Notes: generated by a model not told the origin, from the letters alone. A stretch of DNA of 64,000 nt from Ursus arctos (GCF_023065955.2 NW_026623067.1:56242444-56306443), one strand, 5' to 3'; positions 31,242 to 62,107 are shown, counted from the stretch's first letter. Made by a program: numbers and translations.

Positions 31242-33879
31242 GATCATGTAAAAATAACAAATTGTGAAACTTAAAGATTGTAAATAATATATTCACCTTT
31301 TAAGAATACAAATTTAAACCTCCTGGTTAGAATTCTGTTGTGTATTTTAAAATACTTTGTAATCTTTTATGGTTTACATGCATTTTGTTTGTTTGTTTTA
31401 AACCAACTAGGCTTTTTCATCGTATCAGAGTATCTGATGACGTTGCTAATTCAGTTGTGACTTGAATTGTATCTTACAACAATATTCAAGTTCTGTACAT
31501 ACTTTATAAGGTATTAAACCTGGTGGTGTCTTTCTTTCATATACTTGTTTGACATCATTAGTGCGATTAATATTAAGTTTTGGAAATGAGAATCAGTTTT
31601 ATCTGTTAATGTTTTAAACCATTTTGGGTGCTGTGCTGGTTGCTAAATGTCCCAGTCATTTGACCATCAGCAGGCTGATTTGTCTGGAAATAGAGGGCAA
31701 CCCCACAAAACATCAGATTATTTCAGATGGTGCCCTTGGTTCACCACTTTTTTTTGTAAACTTAAATTCTTATTAGTAAAGTAAAATTAGCTGATAGTAG
31801 TGGGCATATAGCTAGCCCAGTTGATTGCGATGCTCTCCTTAGTTTAGAACTGTTTTTGTGAATATTTTTGAAGAATAATCTTTAATCATTAGTATACAAT
31901 TCAGACATTTAAGTATGTAATTCTTTATATACAAGTCTGAATCATTTTCCAAAGATACATCTTAAAATAATGTTTCTATTATAACATTGATTCATTTCTT
32001 CAAATTGAAGAAATTCTTAATTTTCCATGTGCTGTACATACTTACTATAAAAGGTAATAGTTGATAGTTTACCATTTGGTGTGAAACCAAAAGGTATGAA
32101 AAGACTCTCTTGAGCAACTTCACTCATTTTTATGTGTGCTAAAATTTCTATGTTCTTGGAAGTCCGTGTACTAAGATTATAAAGATGGCAAGGTTACCAG
32201 GGTTCTCTCTATACAGCTGAATGAACAAAATCAAATACCGTGAATTTCCATTGTAAAATTGTGTCAGAAAATTGGACTTAGAAATAAAACACAAGAAAAT
32301 CATTTCTCAAATGTGGTGCTTAAAGACCACTTGGGATTAACCAGCTGGATGTAACTTTGAAGAACCACTTAGGCCAATTTCTAGTTTGGAAAATAAAGAG
32401 GTTTGGGTTAGATGTCGGAAGTCTTGGACATCTCTGACCTGAGATTCTCACGTCTGCAGTCTGCCTTCTATAAACGATTGTTCCAGAAATTCTGTTATGA
32501 AAGCATGTGGTCCTGCTGATAAAGGTTAACTGCACACAGGGATTCCTTTACATAGGTGATTCCGTATTAAAAGTAGGTAAGATTAGTATTTTAATTTCTC
32601 TTTTGAAAAATTTAAAGAAATATAGAAAATTATAAACATGCATATATCCATGTGCCAGGAAGAACAGGTGTTAGTTTTGTCATATATGCCTTGTATTTTT
32701 GAAATAAATTGAAGTCTATTAGTATTTATAGTAAAAGTTACATTGTATGCACACACATATATGAAATTATCATTTAATCTTTATAACGTTCCATTGACAT
32801 GTAATCATTTCTCATTCTTATTTAACAGGTAAGAAAACCGATGATGTGGTAGATTAACTGGCCCACTGTCACACAGTGGCAAGTGATTAAGTAGGATTGG
32901 AATCTTGGTCTGTTGGAATATTGGGTTCTGTACTCCCATTCTAGTTGACTGTCACTAAATTCATGGGTTGGGTAAGATGGGATTGCTGTGTCTGATGTTA
33001 ATAAATTTTATAAGTGCATTTTAAGTACTTTTAATTGATGTAAAATGTTTCATATGAAATTATCGAAAGTATCTGTCATGACCCGAATGGGTGTGTATGT
33101 GTAAAGAAGGGTATGAGCAGAAGAAGAGTTGCCTAGTTGTGGCTCTGGGGACCCTCAGTGGAGGCTGTAAGAGTTCCTCACACACAGACGTCCTCACTCT
33201 TTCATCACTGTGGTAGGAAGTGTCTCATCTGGACATCTCTGAAGCCTTAGCTGGAGGAATCGGGATTCGGACCCAGTCTCCTGGCAGCCTGTGGTTCTAT
33301 ACTAACTGTGTAACTTCTGTGAAAGGACAAATGACCTAGATGGAGGGCTGTGCCATCCCTCCTCTCACATTTCATCTTGTTCACATGTCTTTTAATGGGA
33401 ACAGTTTTCATAAAGAAAAATGCCCAAGTTACTTGGGTAGTTTTTAGAAAGCACTGTTAAGCTAAAATAATGCCACTTTGCAGTTAAGAGAAAAGCATGG
33501 AACCATAACAGTGATTTTGTTGGGGGGACCACAACTCAGTGTAGGTGCCCCCCTCCCAAGATTTCTGCCACAGGAGGACCTGCTCGCTCTTCCCTGCTTG
33601 TGTCGTCCTATTCTTGCTTTGCCCTGCAGCAATGACTTGCTGTGTGACCTTGGACAAATTACTTAGCCTTCCTGTCCCTCAGTTTGCTTCTTGGTGTGAG
33701 AACTCTTTGTACCAGATCTCATAGGTATCATGAAGGTAGTTAATGTAGGACTTAGAACAACAGTCCTTGTCAGAAAGTAATAAATATGTCCAGTTACACC
33801 TACTTTCCAAAGCTGGAAGGTGAGACTTGAAACAAGCTTTTAAAAAGCAAATTGTGTTTTAAGAGTATGTATCATCCCA
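31242..33879. other. OCLN distal 3'UTR or flank
   Basis: AT-rich, free of SINEs. MIR-like pieces at 32800-32960 (antisense; GTAAGAAAACCGATGATG, CACACAGTGGCAAGTGATTA) and 33610-33785 (CTGTGTGACCTTGGACAAAT). No coding sequence seen. Confidence 0.5.
33610..33785 (+). mobile_element. MIR fragment
   Basis: CTTGCTGTGTGACCTTGGAC and CCTGTCCCTCAGTTTGCTTC are the MIR core. Confidence 0.75.
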
Positions 33880-34084
33880 GGGGCGCCTGGGTGGCACAGC
33901 GGTTAAGCGTCTGCCTTCAGCTCAGGGCGTGATCCCGGCATTATGGGATCGAGCCCCACATCAGGCTCCTCTGCTATGAGCCTGCTTCTTCCTCTCCCAC
34001 TCCCCCTGCTTGTGTTCCCTCTCTCGCTGGCTGTCTCTATCTCTGTCAAATAAATAAATAAATAAAATCTTTAAAAAAAAAAAA
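33880..34084 (+). mobile_element. CAN SINE (bear-type), young
   Basis: Near-consensus element with a perfect 19-base target duplication AAGAGTATGTATCATCCCA (33861-33879, 34085-34103). Confidence 0.97.
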
Positions 34085-34103
34085 AAGAGTATGTATCATC
34101 CCA

Positions 34104-34754
34104 ATCCTTATTGGTCTGTGCTGGGTGCAGCGTTAGGGTATAAATTCTTTTGAATTTTAGTTAGGGAACTGCTTTAGGCTTGGCACTGTGACTTCATAGA
34201 TGATGAACAAGGGCTATCACGTGTCAAAATAAGGGTGATTCTATTCTGTTAAAACCAGTTGTGGAGGTTTTTAATGAGTGTCTCTGCATTGCTTGAGGTT
34301 TCTTCTAAAGGTACGGGAATAGGCAAGTTCGCCTCTCCCACTCTCCGAAGTTGTGCACGCTGAATTTCAGCATAATAACACTGGCTGAGCTCTTCATAAA
34401 TTTATTACCCTGGGGACTGTGTCTGGCTACCTATAGGCAAAGAACAGACTGTTCCAGTCTTCACAGCTGTCCCTTTTACTAGTTGAAACATTAGGCTAGG
34501 TTAGATCCATTTCTTCTACCAGTTTGTATACAATTAGAATATTGTGTTATGCCAAGGGATTACCGTGGATTTATGTGTGTTTTGTTTTGCTTTGGTCCAA
34601 CTCCTAGTTAAGATCTATGACCAAAATTTATACAGAGGAGAGAAAACGTCACAGTTGTGAGTTTGAGTGATTCAGCCTCCTCTCCACAAGTACACTTTAT
34701 TGGGGACTCCTGTCCTTTTCCTATTTTTTCATTTAAAAGAAAAGGCCTTCCCTA
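34104..34754. other. Intergenic, nothing recognised
   Basis: Between OCLN and GTF2H2. No exon, repeat or RNA gene recognised. Confidence 0.45.
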
Positions 34755-34880
34755 GGGGCGCTTGGCTGGCTTGGTTGGTAAAACATGGGACTCATGATCT
34801 CAGGGTAATGAGTTCAAGGCCCACGTTGGGTGTGGAGCCCACATAAAATAAAAACTAAAAATTTTTTAATTAAAAAAAAG
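34755..34880 (+). mobile_element. CAN SINE, short form
   Basis: GGGGCGCTTGGCTGGCTTGG head, GGTGTGGAGCCCACATAAAA tail. Confidence 0.88.
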
Positions 34881-35260
34881 TCCTTCCCAGACTGATGGAT
34901 AGTGAACATATGCAAGATAGATACTTGGGGCTTGGGGTTGTGGCCAGTCGTCCCGAAGGAATGCATCCTGTCTTGGACCATGATGGCCAAGCAGAATGGA
35001 GGAAAAGAAAAAGGGAAAAGTGGAGTTTGTGAAGGGAAGGGATAGAGGGAAAGTGGAAAGGGTCAGGAAAAAGTGTGAGTCCTGTGAAGAGTGAAAGATG
35101 TGAGGGAGGCAAAAAGAAAAGGTAACTGGCACTGGGAAAGAATCAGCAATGCCAATTTCTCCTCTCCTTTTTAAAGACAACACTGAAAATAATAAGGCCT
35201 TCGTGTTCTGGGGGGAAATAAAAAAGTACCTGGTAATGGAGTTGTCACTATGTGATGTGT
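34881..35260. other. Intergenic purine-rich tract
   Basis: Strongly purine-skewed on the + strand at about 34990-35125. No gene seen; the overlapping antisense frame is pyrimidine-run coding by chance. Confidence 0.45.
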
Positions 35261-35264
35261 GAGC

Positions 35265-35580
35265 TCCGTAAGGTAGGTGAAGTTATCCCCGTTTTATACG
35301 TCACACTTAGTTTGTGACTTGCTTGTGGCCACCCAGCTAGTATGGCAGAACCTGATTTTATTTTTTTAGATTTTATGAGACAGTGAGAGAGCGTGCACAA
35401 GTGGGGGGGGGGTAGGGACAGACTCCCCGCTGAGCATGGACCCCCCCCCCCCGCAATGTGGGGCTCTATCCCAGGACCCTGAGATCATGACCTGACCGGA
35501 AGGCAGACGCTTAACCAACTGAGGCACCCAGGTGCCCCAGAGCCTGATTTTAAATCCAGGTCTTGTCTTTCCAGTATTAT
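35265..35580 (-). mobile_element. MIR fragment, antisense, split by a SINE
   Basis: GTTATCCCCGTTTTATACGT and GTGGCCACCCAGCTAGTATG fit reverse-complement MIR; resumes after the SINE with TTTAAATCCAGGTCTTG. Confidence 0.6.
35360..35538 (-). mobile_element. CAN SINE, antisense
   Basis: Flanked by CCTGATTTTA copies; head AGGCACCCAGGTGCCCC. Contains G and C homopolymer runs. Confidence 0.88.
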
Positions 35581-36269
35581 GTAGCATGGCTTGTGTTTAT
35601 GTTTTTGAGGGGGCAGAACACAAGGGAAGATGTTGACACCAACAAAGCAATATAGGCGGCGGGGCGGGGGGGATGTGCTGATGGGGAAGTAAGGAAGCGT
35701 CAGTTTCTGCAGTTCCTTCCCACTGTTCCTCTCCTAGATGTAAGTTTTTTCTGATGCTCTGGATGGGCCTTGCCTCTTAATTTCTCAAGTGTGGGAAATG
35801 CTAGTGTCATAAAAAGAGAAAAAAAAGAAAAAAAAAAAAGCTAACCTCCAAGTAGGTCAGTAAATGCATTATTTGTTGTCTTACCGAGGATTATAGCCCG
35901 GGAAACAGTATTTCAGATTGCTCAGAACTGCTCTGAAACTTTTAGCTTCACAGGGGGTTATATACACAAAAGCGGGAAGGGGCAGACGTGCTTGCAAGCA
36001 GTTCTCCAATGTATAATTATGTGTCACAAGGTGTAATCAATTCGGTTGTAAAACTTCAGCTCCACTGATTTCCGCATAGACCCGTGAAAAACCCTTAGGT
36101 CATCTTAATACATTGTGTTTCTATCATATTTGTTAAAAAATACTGCCTGCAGGCCTCTGCTCAACTGGTTTTCCACTTCTTGTTTTTGGGTTCTGCTTGA
36201 GGTCACCTCAGACACAGAAGGCTGACATCTTACACCTATTTTATGGCACTGCAGTTTTCAGGCACACTG

Positions 36270-36930
36270 CTGATTCCATATATATTAGCAGGCATCTTGA
36301 GCATCTCAAACTTGTCCAAAACTGAACTGATCTTATCACCCCCCTCCAACCTCTCAGAAATTGCACCCCTAAGCTTTCAGTTGCTCAACTGAAAACTTTT
36401 GGGGCACTGGATCTTTTTTCCTAACACACATCTGGTCTATGGACAAGCTCTAGAATCCAACCCTTCTCACTAGCTGCACTGCCACACTATCCTCGTCCAA
36501 ACCACTACCATCCCTCCGAAGTTATTAAAATGTTCAGACCCCCAGCCGATTTCAGCAGCCGTCACTCAACCCATTTTCTCATGCAGTCGTTTCCATCTCA
36601 GGGCCTTAGCGTTGGTGTTTCCCTCTGTCTCCGAGGTCTTGCCCTAGAGAAGTATGGTTAACTCCCTTCCTTATTTCGGTCATGGCTCAACTGTCTTCTC
36701 AGTGAGGACTCCTCTGACTACACTGTGGTAAGCTGGTTCCATTTTCCCTTCCATGCTTAATTTTTCTCTATTTGCAATATCACCATTTGATACAGTATGT
36801 TTTTCTTGGTAAATGTCTTCATAGTAGAATTCCACAGGCGGCAGGGACTGGTTTTTAATTGCTATTTACTCAGTGCTTAGAACTGTATCAGGCCCAGGGC
36901 AGGTACCCAATAATACTTGCTGCACGAACA
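36270..36930 (+). mobile_element. L2 fragment immediately upstream of GTF2H2 promoter
   Basis: CATCTCAGGGCCTTAGCGTT, CATGGCTCAACTGTCTTCTC, GTGAGGACTCCTCTGACTAC and the 3' end CTCAGTGCTTAGAACTGTAT...CCAATAATACTTGCTG follow the L2 3' plan in order. Old LINE relic. Confidence 0.75.
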
Positions 36931-37119
36931 GGAGCAGCAGAGCAGTCCCAGAAAACCGTTACACGGCAAGGTTCTGGCTCAGTTGCTGATGCTGCGATCA
37001 GTCCACGCCAACCTTTTAGAAATAATATACAAAAATCAAGCTGCTAAGATCCCGGGTCGACGGCTACCCGGCTGAATGGAGATCACTTTTCCCGCCTTTC
37101 TGTGAATAACCACTGAAAG

Positions 37120-37460
37120 TGGAGCAAGAAGCTCCATCTCGCACCCTAAGTCAGCTCTTACGACGCCCGGCCCCCGAGCGCTCCGCTCCTTCGACCGACG
37201 CTCACAGCAACCGGAACTTTTGTGCGCCGCCGCGGCGCGCGGGGGAGGGACTTCCGCAGAATCCTTGGAGCAAACTGGGCGGAGCTTCCGGGCAGAGCGG
37301 CGTCCTGAGAGACCGGTGAGTCCGCGGATAGAGCTTTTCGCCGAGCCAAGGTAGGGATCGACCGCCTGGGGAGCAGTACAGCGAGGAGGGGACTTCGCGG
37401 CGGGGCGGGGGGTGGGGGGGCGGAGGCTGAAGGGCTCCGAGCAGCCTCTTGTGGATTGTG
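37120..37460 (+). promoter_or_regulatory. CpG-island promoter of GTF2H2
   Basis: The only strongly CpG-dense, GC-rich stretch in the window, with runs such as GCGCCGCCGCGGCGCGCGG around 37223-37241 and no TATA box. Several ETS-type cores are present (ACTTCCG near 37248, CTTCCGG at 37285-37291, CCGGAAC near 37211). This is a typical housekeeping promoter immediately before the GTF2H2 first exon. The transcription start was not determined; dispersed starts are expected. Confidence 0.8.
37240..37315 (+). other. GTF2H2: GTF2H2 non-coding first exon (5' end approximate)
   Basis: GAGAGACCG at 37307-37315 is followed by a strong donor GTGAGT (37316). No other good donor precedes the acceptor of the ATG exon at 39948, so this is the likely 5'UTR exon. 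Its 5' boundary is a guess within the CpG island. Confidence 0.65.
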
Positions 37461-39097
37461 GATTGAGAGTGGGAGGGAGCGAGTGGAGGGGGATGGCAAC
37501 TTCCGTCTCGTAGTTGCCTAGAAGCATCTAGGGCTACAGTCCAGTGAATGGCTCTCTTTCCCTAAAGCAGAACGCGAGTTTTGGGAATTGTGGTCTTGGG
37601 TTCGGGTTTGACTTGCCTCCAACTATGTGACCTCAAGAAAGTTACCAGCCTTTTGAGCCTCGAGTTCCATGTATGAAAATAGGACAGTGATCACCCATGC
37701 CTAGTAGCGCTTGGCAGGGTAAAGTGTGAATAAAACTTAATAATTGCGGTATTTGGTGCAGATCCCATTTGTTTGCAATAGCATTCTGAGCTCTTGTGAC
37801 AGGAATCACACCAACAGGCTTAGGCTAGGCAAAGTGGCTTTTCTGGTGTTGGATTCCCAGGAAACGGCTCAGCTTTTGGAGATAGGGACCTAAGAGGTCA
37901 CTGAGTACATCTTTCTCCATGGTGCGTAACTTCCTTGTCTCTTAATAACATGCGTTATAAACTTCCAGCTTCCCATGGAACATCAGTAGTTATGGGAGCT
38001 TAATACCTCTGTCCTATCCGTATAATTATCCATTGCAGACAGTTCTAATTAAGAAGTCCTTGGATGTAGTGAGCCAGAAGTGTTCCTCTTTGCAGTTTCT
38101 GCTCATCAGTTCTTACTGTGTTTCTGAACTTTCAGAAAATTAAAAGTAATAAACCAAGAATAAAATAGCAGTTAAAATATTGATGTGATGGATGGCAGTA
38201 GGGACTTCATAAGAATTTGAATTTAAAAACATCAAGAACGCTATGTAAGCTTTGATTTTTGTAATTCACAGTAAATACGAAAACTTTCATGGAGGACCAA
38301 AGTGTTCATTTAATCATATACCGTGCCTGCGCTCATCATTAAACTTAACAAGCACCAGCACAGTGTGTTGAAATATCACAGATGTTAGAATTAAGTCACT
38401 TCTCATTACTTCAGGCAGTCTACCAAAGTATATACTAAAGTAAATACCAGATTTCCTGAAACAAATAGATCTCTTCCAATGCGGGGGAATGGTTTGTTAA
38501 TTCAGTGAGAGACATACACAACTTTAGCAAATTATAGCAGGTGCCACAGAAAGCAGTGATGCCATAAAAGCAGTCTCCAACGTGTCAGTAGATTTTCATT
38601 CCCAAAGTTCATTTATAGGTCAGTTTGCTAAACAGATTTTAAAATACATTTTTCTATAGAAACCATGATATAAATGGAGCGTAAGGTCTTGCTTATGTTC
38701 CTTATTACAGAAATTAATTTTTGCTCCTGTCAGTGATGGGATTTGTTTTGTCCTTAATGTCTTCTTGGCCCTTACAATTCCTTTGATCCTTCATTTATGG
38801 AAGAAAGAAGCTGAAGGAAGTGAGAGCAAAGGGTGGGGAGGGAGATTCTGTTTGGGAGGACGGAAGTGTGGATGTGACTGGGATGTTTATTACTTGGCTT
38901 TGGTTGATAGATTATCCCCACCACCAGTTTTATCCCTAATTATTAAGGAAATACATGTTCATATGAAAAATACGAAAATACAGAAAGTAATCAGGAAGCA
39001 AAAAACCAATCACCCTTCATCTAGATGAACCCGTGTCCTGTGTATTGAATTACTAAACATTTCCTTTTTTTTTTAATAGTTGAGATCATAATACACT
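37316..39097. other. GTF2H2 intron 1, mostly unique
   Basis: Contains a MIR piece at 37605-37745 (CTATGTGACCTCAAGAAAGT). No other element or exon recognised up to the SINE at 39098. Confidence 0.5.
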
Positions 39098-39292
39098 TTT
39101 TTTTTTTTAAGATTTTATTTATTTATTTGACAGAGGGAGACAGCCAGCGAGAGGGAGCACAAGCAGGGGGAGTGGGAGAGGAAGAAGCAGGCTCCCAGCG
39201 GAGGAGCCCGATGTGGAGCTTGATCCCAGTATGCTGGGGTCGCGCCGTGAGCCGAAGGCAGATGTTTAACGACTGAGCCACCCAGATGCCCC
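39098..39292 (-). mobile_element. CAN SINE (bear-type), antisense
   Basis: Flanks share CATAAT(A/G)CAC; head GAGCCACCCAGATGCCCC. Confidence 0.92.
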
Positions 39293-39390
39293 ATAATGCA
39301 CGTTTAATATGATGTCCTTGTTTGAATTATGAGGTATAACCATTTACCATTTATAAATAATAAATTTCATTTTAAAATTCATGATTATGA

Positions 39391-39490
39391 TGGGGCATCT
39401 AGGTGGCCCAGTCAGTAGAGCATGTGAGTCTTGGTCTCTGGATTGTGAGTGTGAGCCCCACTTTGGGCATAGAGCTTACTTAAAAATTTT
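39391..39490 (+). mobile_element. CAN SINE, short form
   Basis: GGGGCATCTAGGTGGCCCAG head, AGAGCTTACTTAAAAA tail. Confidence 0.85.
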
Positions 39491-39906
39491 TTTTGATTGT
39501 AAGAAAATTCACACATATACAAAGGTGGACAGGTAGTACAATGAATAACCATGATCCATCACTCAGCTCTAATAATCATCATTTGTAGCTAATCTTGTTT
39601 CATCTATACCTTTACACACTTCGTATAGTTCTGTGGTCTTGTCCTACGACTATGATGCATTTTTGTTTTTAAAAATTGTAAAAAGATGCTTATCTCTCTT
39701 GGTCCCAAACTTGTGCGTAAACCTTTGTATTTTTTCTTACGGATGGGAAAAAGAGTTCCTTGAGGATTTTGTGAAATATTTTCATTCAACAACAATTATT
39801 AAATAAATTGCAAAGAATGAGATGACCTTGCATTCTCTGTTTTTTTACTTTGTATGTTTGCTCCCCTCTCTTTACTTTTCACATTTAAATAGTATAAATT
39901 TGGTGA

Positions 39907-58511
<18,605 letters not shown>

Positions 58512-58562
58512 TTCTAGCATATAGTACACATTGTATGTGTTAAAAGGACATTTGCAATTGTT

Positions 58563-58568
58563 AATAAA
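58563..58568 (+). terminator. GTF2H2 polyadenylation signal
   Basis: AATAAA 52 bases after the stop, in GTTAATAAAATGATTC. A short 3'UTR of about 70-80 bases is implied. No better hexamer lies closer. Confidence 0.75.
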
Positions 58569-58660
58569 ATGATTCTTCAGAAGAAGCTCCAATTAAAATA
58601 TGAAGACCGGTTTGAAAGGAAAATCTGATTTAAGAAACTTTTTGCTAAGAAAATGTAGGA

Positions 58661-58780
58661 TTGGGAAGCCTGGCTTGGTCATTTGGAAGAGCATGAGACC
58701 CTTGATCTCAGGGGTATGAGTTTGAGTGCCACGATGGATTGCTAAAAGGTAAAATAAACTTAAAAAAAAGGGAGGGGCGG
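58661..58780 (+). mobile_element. CAN SINE, short form, diverged
   Basis: GGGAAGCCTGGCTTGGTCAT head, ACTTAAAAAAAAGGG tail. Sits just past the GTF2H2 poly(A) site. Confidence 0.8.
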
Positions 58781-59279
58781 GGGGAAAAAAAGAAAAAACA
58801 AAAAAGGTAGGATTTTACTAAATTTTAAAATTTGTGTCCTGTCACAGAAATGCCCAGAGTTCAATAGTAGTTCTCTCGATTAATTTTCTTTTCTGTTATT
58901 TTGAGTTATAGTGTTTTCAAGGTTATTACACATTATTGTGTTTAATGATTAAATTGATTTATAATGATTAAATTGATGTGATAATTTCATTGCTTTATAA
59001 TTAAAGTAAATATAGAATCTCTGATTTATTTCTGTTCAGTTTTAGTGTAAACAGAAAATGAAGTACAAATGTGAATTCAGGAATGCCTGGGGGTTTATTA
59101 AGATCTAATCACATATTTACCACTTTCATGGCTTTTCATTTTTTCTTACATCTCAGATTTGTTTAGGATCATTTTCCTTCTACCTCAAGTACATCCTTCA
59201 GAATATACTAGTTAGTGCTCGGAGTACACACTGTGCTACCTAGTATGTAAGGAAGAAGGAAAAATAAAACTATGTATTT
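58781..59279. other. Downstream flank, nothing recognised
   Basis: AT-rich; no gene or named repeat seen. Confidence 0.45.
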
Positions 59280-59412
59280 GTATTCGTGCAAAGAAACACT
59301 GGAAAACAGAGAAAATCCGTGAACTCAGAAATTGGTTCAACAAAATTGACACATTTTTAGCTAGATTGACCAAGAAAAAAAAAAGACTCCAATTACTAGG
59401 ATCAAGAATGAC

Positions 59413-59586
59413 AGGGCGCCTGGGTGGCTCTGTCGGTTAAGCATCTGCCTTAGGCTCAAGTCATGATCCCTGAGTTCCAGGATCAAGCCCTCACTGGGCT
59501 CCTTGCTCAGTGGGGAGTCTGCTTCTCCCTCCTGCTCATGTTCTCTCTCTCTCTCAAGTAAATAAAATCTTCAAAAAAAGAGAGAG
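59413..59586 (+). mobile_element. CAN SINE inside the L1 remnant
   Basis: AGGGCGCCTGGGTGGCTCTG head; flanks share AGAATGACA. A tail-only SINE scrap follows at about 59600-59640. Confidence 0.9.
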
Positions 59587-59649
59587 AATGACAAGCCCAA
59601 CGGTTGGCATAGAGATTACTTAAAAAAGAAAGAAAAAACAATACAATTT

Positions 59650-59735
59650 AGGGGCACCTGGCTGGCTTATTCGGTAGAGCATGCAACTTGATCTTGGAGT
59701 TGTGAGTTGAAGCCCCACATTGGACAAAAAAAGAA
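59650..59735 (+). mobile_element. CAN SINE, short form
   Basis: AGGGGCACCTGGCTGGCTTA head, ends CCCCACATTGGACAAAAAAA. Confidence 0.85.
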
Positions 59736-59975
59736 AGAGGACATATCACTCTGGACCTTACAAAAATACAGATTATAACGCAAGTGCTGTGAACAGCTGC
59801 GACAACGAGCGAATGTTAATGGGCAAAGAGCTGCTTTCCGATGTAAACAATCTGAGACTGGTAGTGATGACTGTTCAACTCTGTGAACCTACTAACAACT
59901 ATTGAATTGTACGCTTTGACTGGGTAAGTTGTGTGGTACGTGAAGTGTTTATCGACAAGGCTGCCCTTTAAAAAA

Positions 59976-61629
59976 TAAAACACTGAAGAATACCCAGGGA
60001 TCTAGTAAAAGTGTTTGTCTTGGGTGGTGGTATAGAACCGAGTGGACAAACACAGGGATGAAAGTGAGAATTTTTTAAAAAATATTTTTGTATAGTTCAA
60101 ATTCTTTGAGCCTTCTTATAAACAAATTGAGTATGCAAAAATAATAAAATGTATGGAATCCTGGGAAGTCATAGTGAAACAAATGGAAACAAAGTAATGT
60201 AGTTGACGTTAGCTGTTGGTTGAGGCCCTGAACAATAACACAAAAGCAGTCCTGTTCTTGGAAGACGGTAATAAGTATGGAGCTGGAGGCTGGAGGGGAA
60301 CTGGAAAAAAATTTCTTTTTACTTGGGCCATGGTTTCCACCTGATACGGCAATATGTGTCCTCTTTCTGTTATGTTTGCCCTTGAGAAGAACTACATCCA
60401 TGCAAGATGAAGAAATGATTAAAGTCATGTAAGTCCTGTGTTCAGAGACCACGTGTAACGCACTATATATCTGCATACGTGTCAGTCCGAACGCTGCCGT
60501 GTGGGAACAGTGAGGGGACGACAGGGCTTCGGATGCTCAGAATGGCAGTTGGAAGAAGAACCATAAACGTTTTGTAAAATTTCTCAATACGTTGTAACTT
60601 CCTCGTGTTTGTGGTCCTATCTGTGTTCTGCTGTCTGTATCTCTGTAATGACCGGCTAATACATCACCAGAGGAATGGTCTCACGGTGGTGCCAAAGGGT
60701 ACGGCCAGCAGACGGCAAGATGGATGATAGAATCCTAAGAGCTTTAGTGGGTGGAAGAGTTCATGAGAAAGGGCCAGAAGTTTGAGTCCCTGGGGCCTAG
60801 GAAGGAAGAAAGGGTTATAAGACATTATCACACTTAAGGGAAGTAGCCTCAGGAATGTCCTTAATAGCTCCTTTGGATCTGGTTCTAAAAAAACAAGATT
60901 CATTATTTTCTTTCCATGTTCTCTAATTCTCTTCTGGGGCCACCTATTACAAGGTTGGCTGGGGACTCTTGATGGGATCTTCACAGGATTTAAATTCTTT
61001 ATTTCACCTGACTAAATTGCTGTTTGAGTCATACCTCAGGCCAGGGTCCTGGAAACACTACACAATCGCTTAATTAGTTTATTAATTCTCTAAGTAAACC
61101 TTGTACATCTGCTATCTACCTGAGGGGACCCTAGGCATTAGGATGTAGACACCAAAAAAGGGACACACACCCTAACCTCGTGGATCAGTGGACCTTCCAG
61201 CCTAAGTGGCAGACTATGAAGAAGTCAGTGTGAAGGTGCTAATAAAATCCAAGCGCTGTGGGAATGCACAAGAGGAGCTGGAAAATGGGCTTGGGAGCAG
61301 AGTGAGATCCTAAAGGGCCCAGGCAGATAACGGCAGTAAGTGAAGGGGGTCAGGTTAGTGCAGAGTGGTGGCGTCTGGGAAGCCGTCGTGCCGTCTAAAG
61401 GAGACAGCATCTAGGCGCTGGGCTCGGGGGTAGAAGAGAGATGCAGCTTTCGCTGTACATCCTTTGTACCTTTTGAATGTATACCGGCACATTTGTTACC
61501 TAGTCAGAAATGTTTTTTAGAGGAAATAACACATTGCTCAGCCCCAGCCTATTTTTTCCTTTGGGAATGTAGTTCCGCTGGTGCCGTATATTTTGATACC
61601 GAAACTGGGTTTTTTAATGAGTTTTCCTC
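59976..61629. other. Downstream flank, old L1-like scraps only
   Basis: A probable L1M tail near 61440-61530 (GTACCTTTTGAATGTATACC). The antisense frames 60075-60476 and 60664-60984 have no recognisable domain. No gene found. Confidence 0.45.
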
Positions 61630-61823
61630 GGGGCGCCTGGGAGGCTCAGTCGGTTAAGCACCTGACTCTTAAGCTCAGGTCATGATCTCAAGGTTGTGGG
61701 ATCCAGCCCCACATAGAGCCCCGCATCAGGCGTGGAGTCTGCTTGAGATTCTCTTTCTCCCTCTGCCTCTGCCCCTTCCCCCACCCTGCACGCTCACTCT
61801 GTCTCCCTGAAAATAAAATCTTT
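61630..61823 (+). mobile_element. CAN SINE
   Basis: GGGGCGCCTGGGAGGCTCAG head; flanks share AATGAGTTTT. Confidence 0.92.
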
Positions 61824-61879
61824 AATGAGTTTTAAGTTTTAAATGTTAACATTTAATTTTCAAAAACCACACAGGCTAT

Positions 61880-61967
61880 ACAATTCAATGTATGGAATTA
61901 TTGAATCACTATATTGTACACCTGAAACTAATAGAACACTGTATGTTTACTGGGACTAAAATAACTT
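61880..61967 (+). mobile_element. L1 3' end fragment
   Basis: GAATCACTATATTGTACACC and TGAAACTAATAGAACACTGT are the L1 3'-terminal motif. Confidence 0.8.
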
Positions 61968-61971
61968 AAGC

Positions 61972-62107
61972 CTGGGAACTCATTAGAAAGGCATGTTCTC
62001 GGGTCCTGTCACAGACCTGAATCCACCGTTGGGGATGGGCCTAGCCATCTGTGTTCCAGCCAGTCCTCCGGGTGACTGTGACAAATGCTAAAGCAGGAAA
62101 ACCACTG
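61972..62107 (+). mobile_element. MER5A-type DNA transposon relic
   Basis: GGGAACTCATTAGAAAGGCA, TCGGGTCCTGTCACAGACCT and end GGAAAACCACTG match MER5A; left terminal repeat lost. Confidence 0.7.

Larger units (their letters stand above)
59280..59975 (+). mobile_element. L1 ORF2-to-3' remnant, broken by SINEs
   Basis: GGTTCAACAAAATTGACACA, TTTTTAGCTAGATTGACCAA (ORF2 text), then after two SINEs CTCTGGACCTTACAAAAATA and CAGATTATAACGCAAGTGCT (ORF2 again), then CTCTGTGAACCTACTAACAA and GAATTGTACGCTTTGACTGG, a 3'-end motif. Internally deleted. Confidence 0.8.

Noticed and set aside
37036..37527. 163-codon open frame on the - strand over the GTF2H2 promoter
   Set aside because: Proline/arginine/serine-rich translation of a CpG island with overlapping frames on both strands; no domain, no splice structure. 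A non-coding divergent transcript is possible but not a protein gene.
60075..60476. 133-codon - strand open frame downstream of GTF2H2
   Set aside because: No domain, hydrophobic low-complexity stretch, lies in L1-derived flank.
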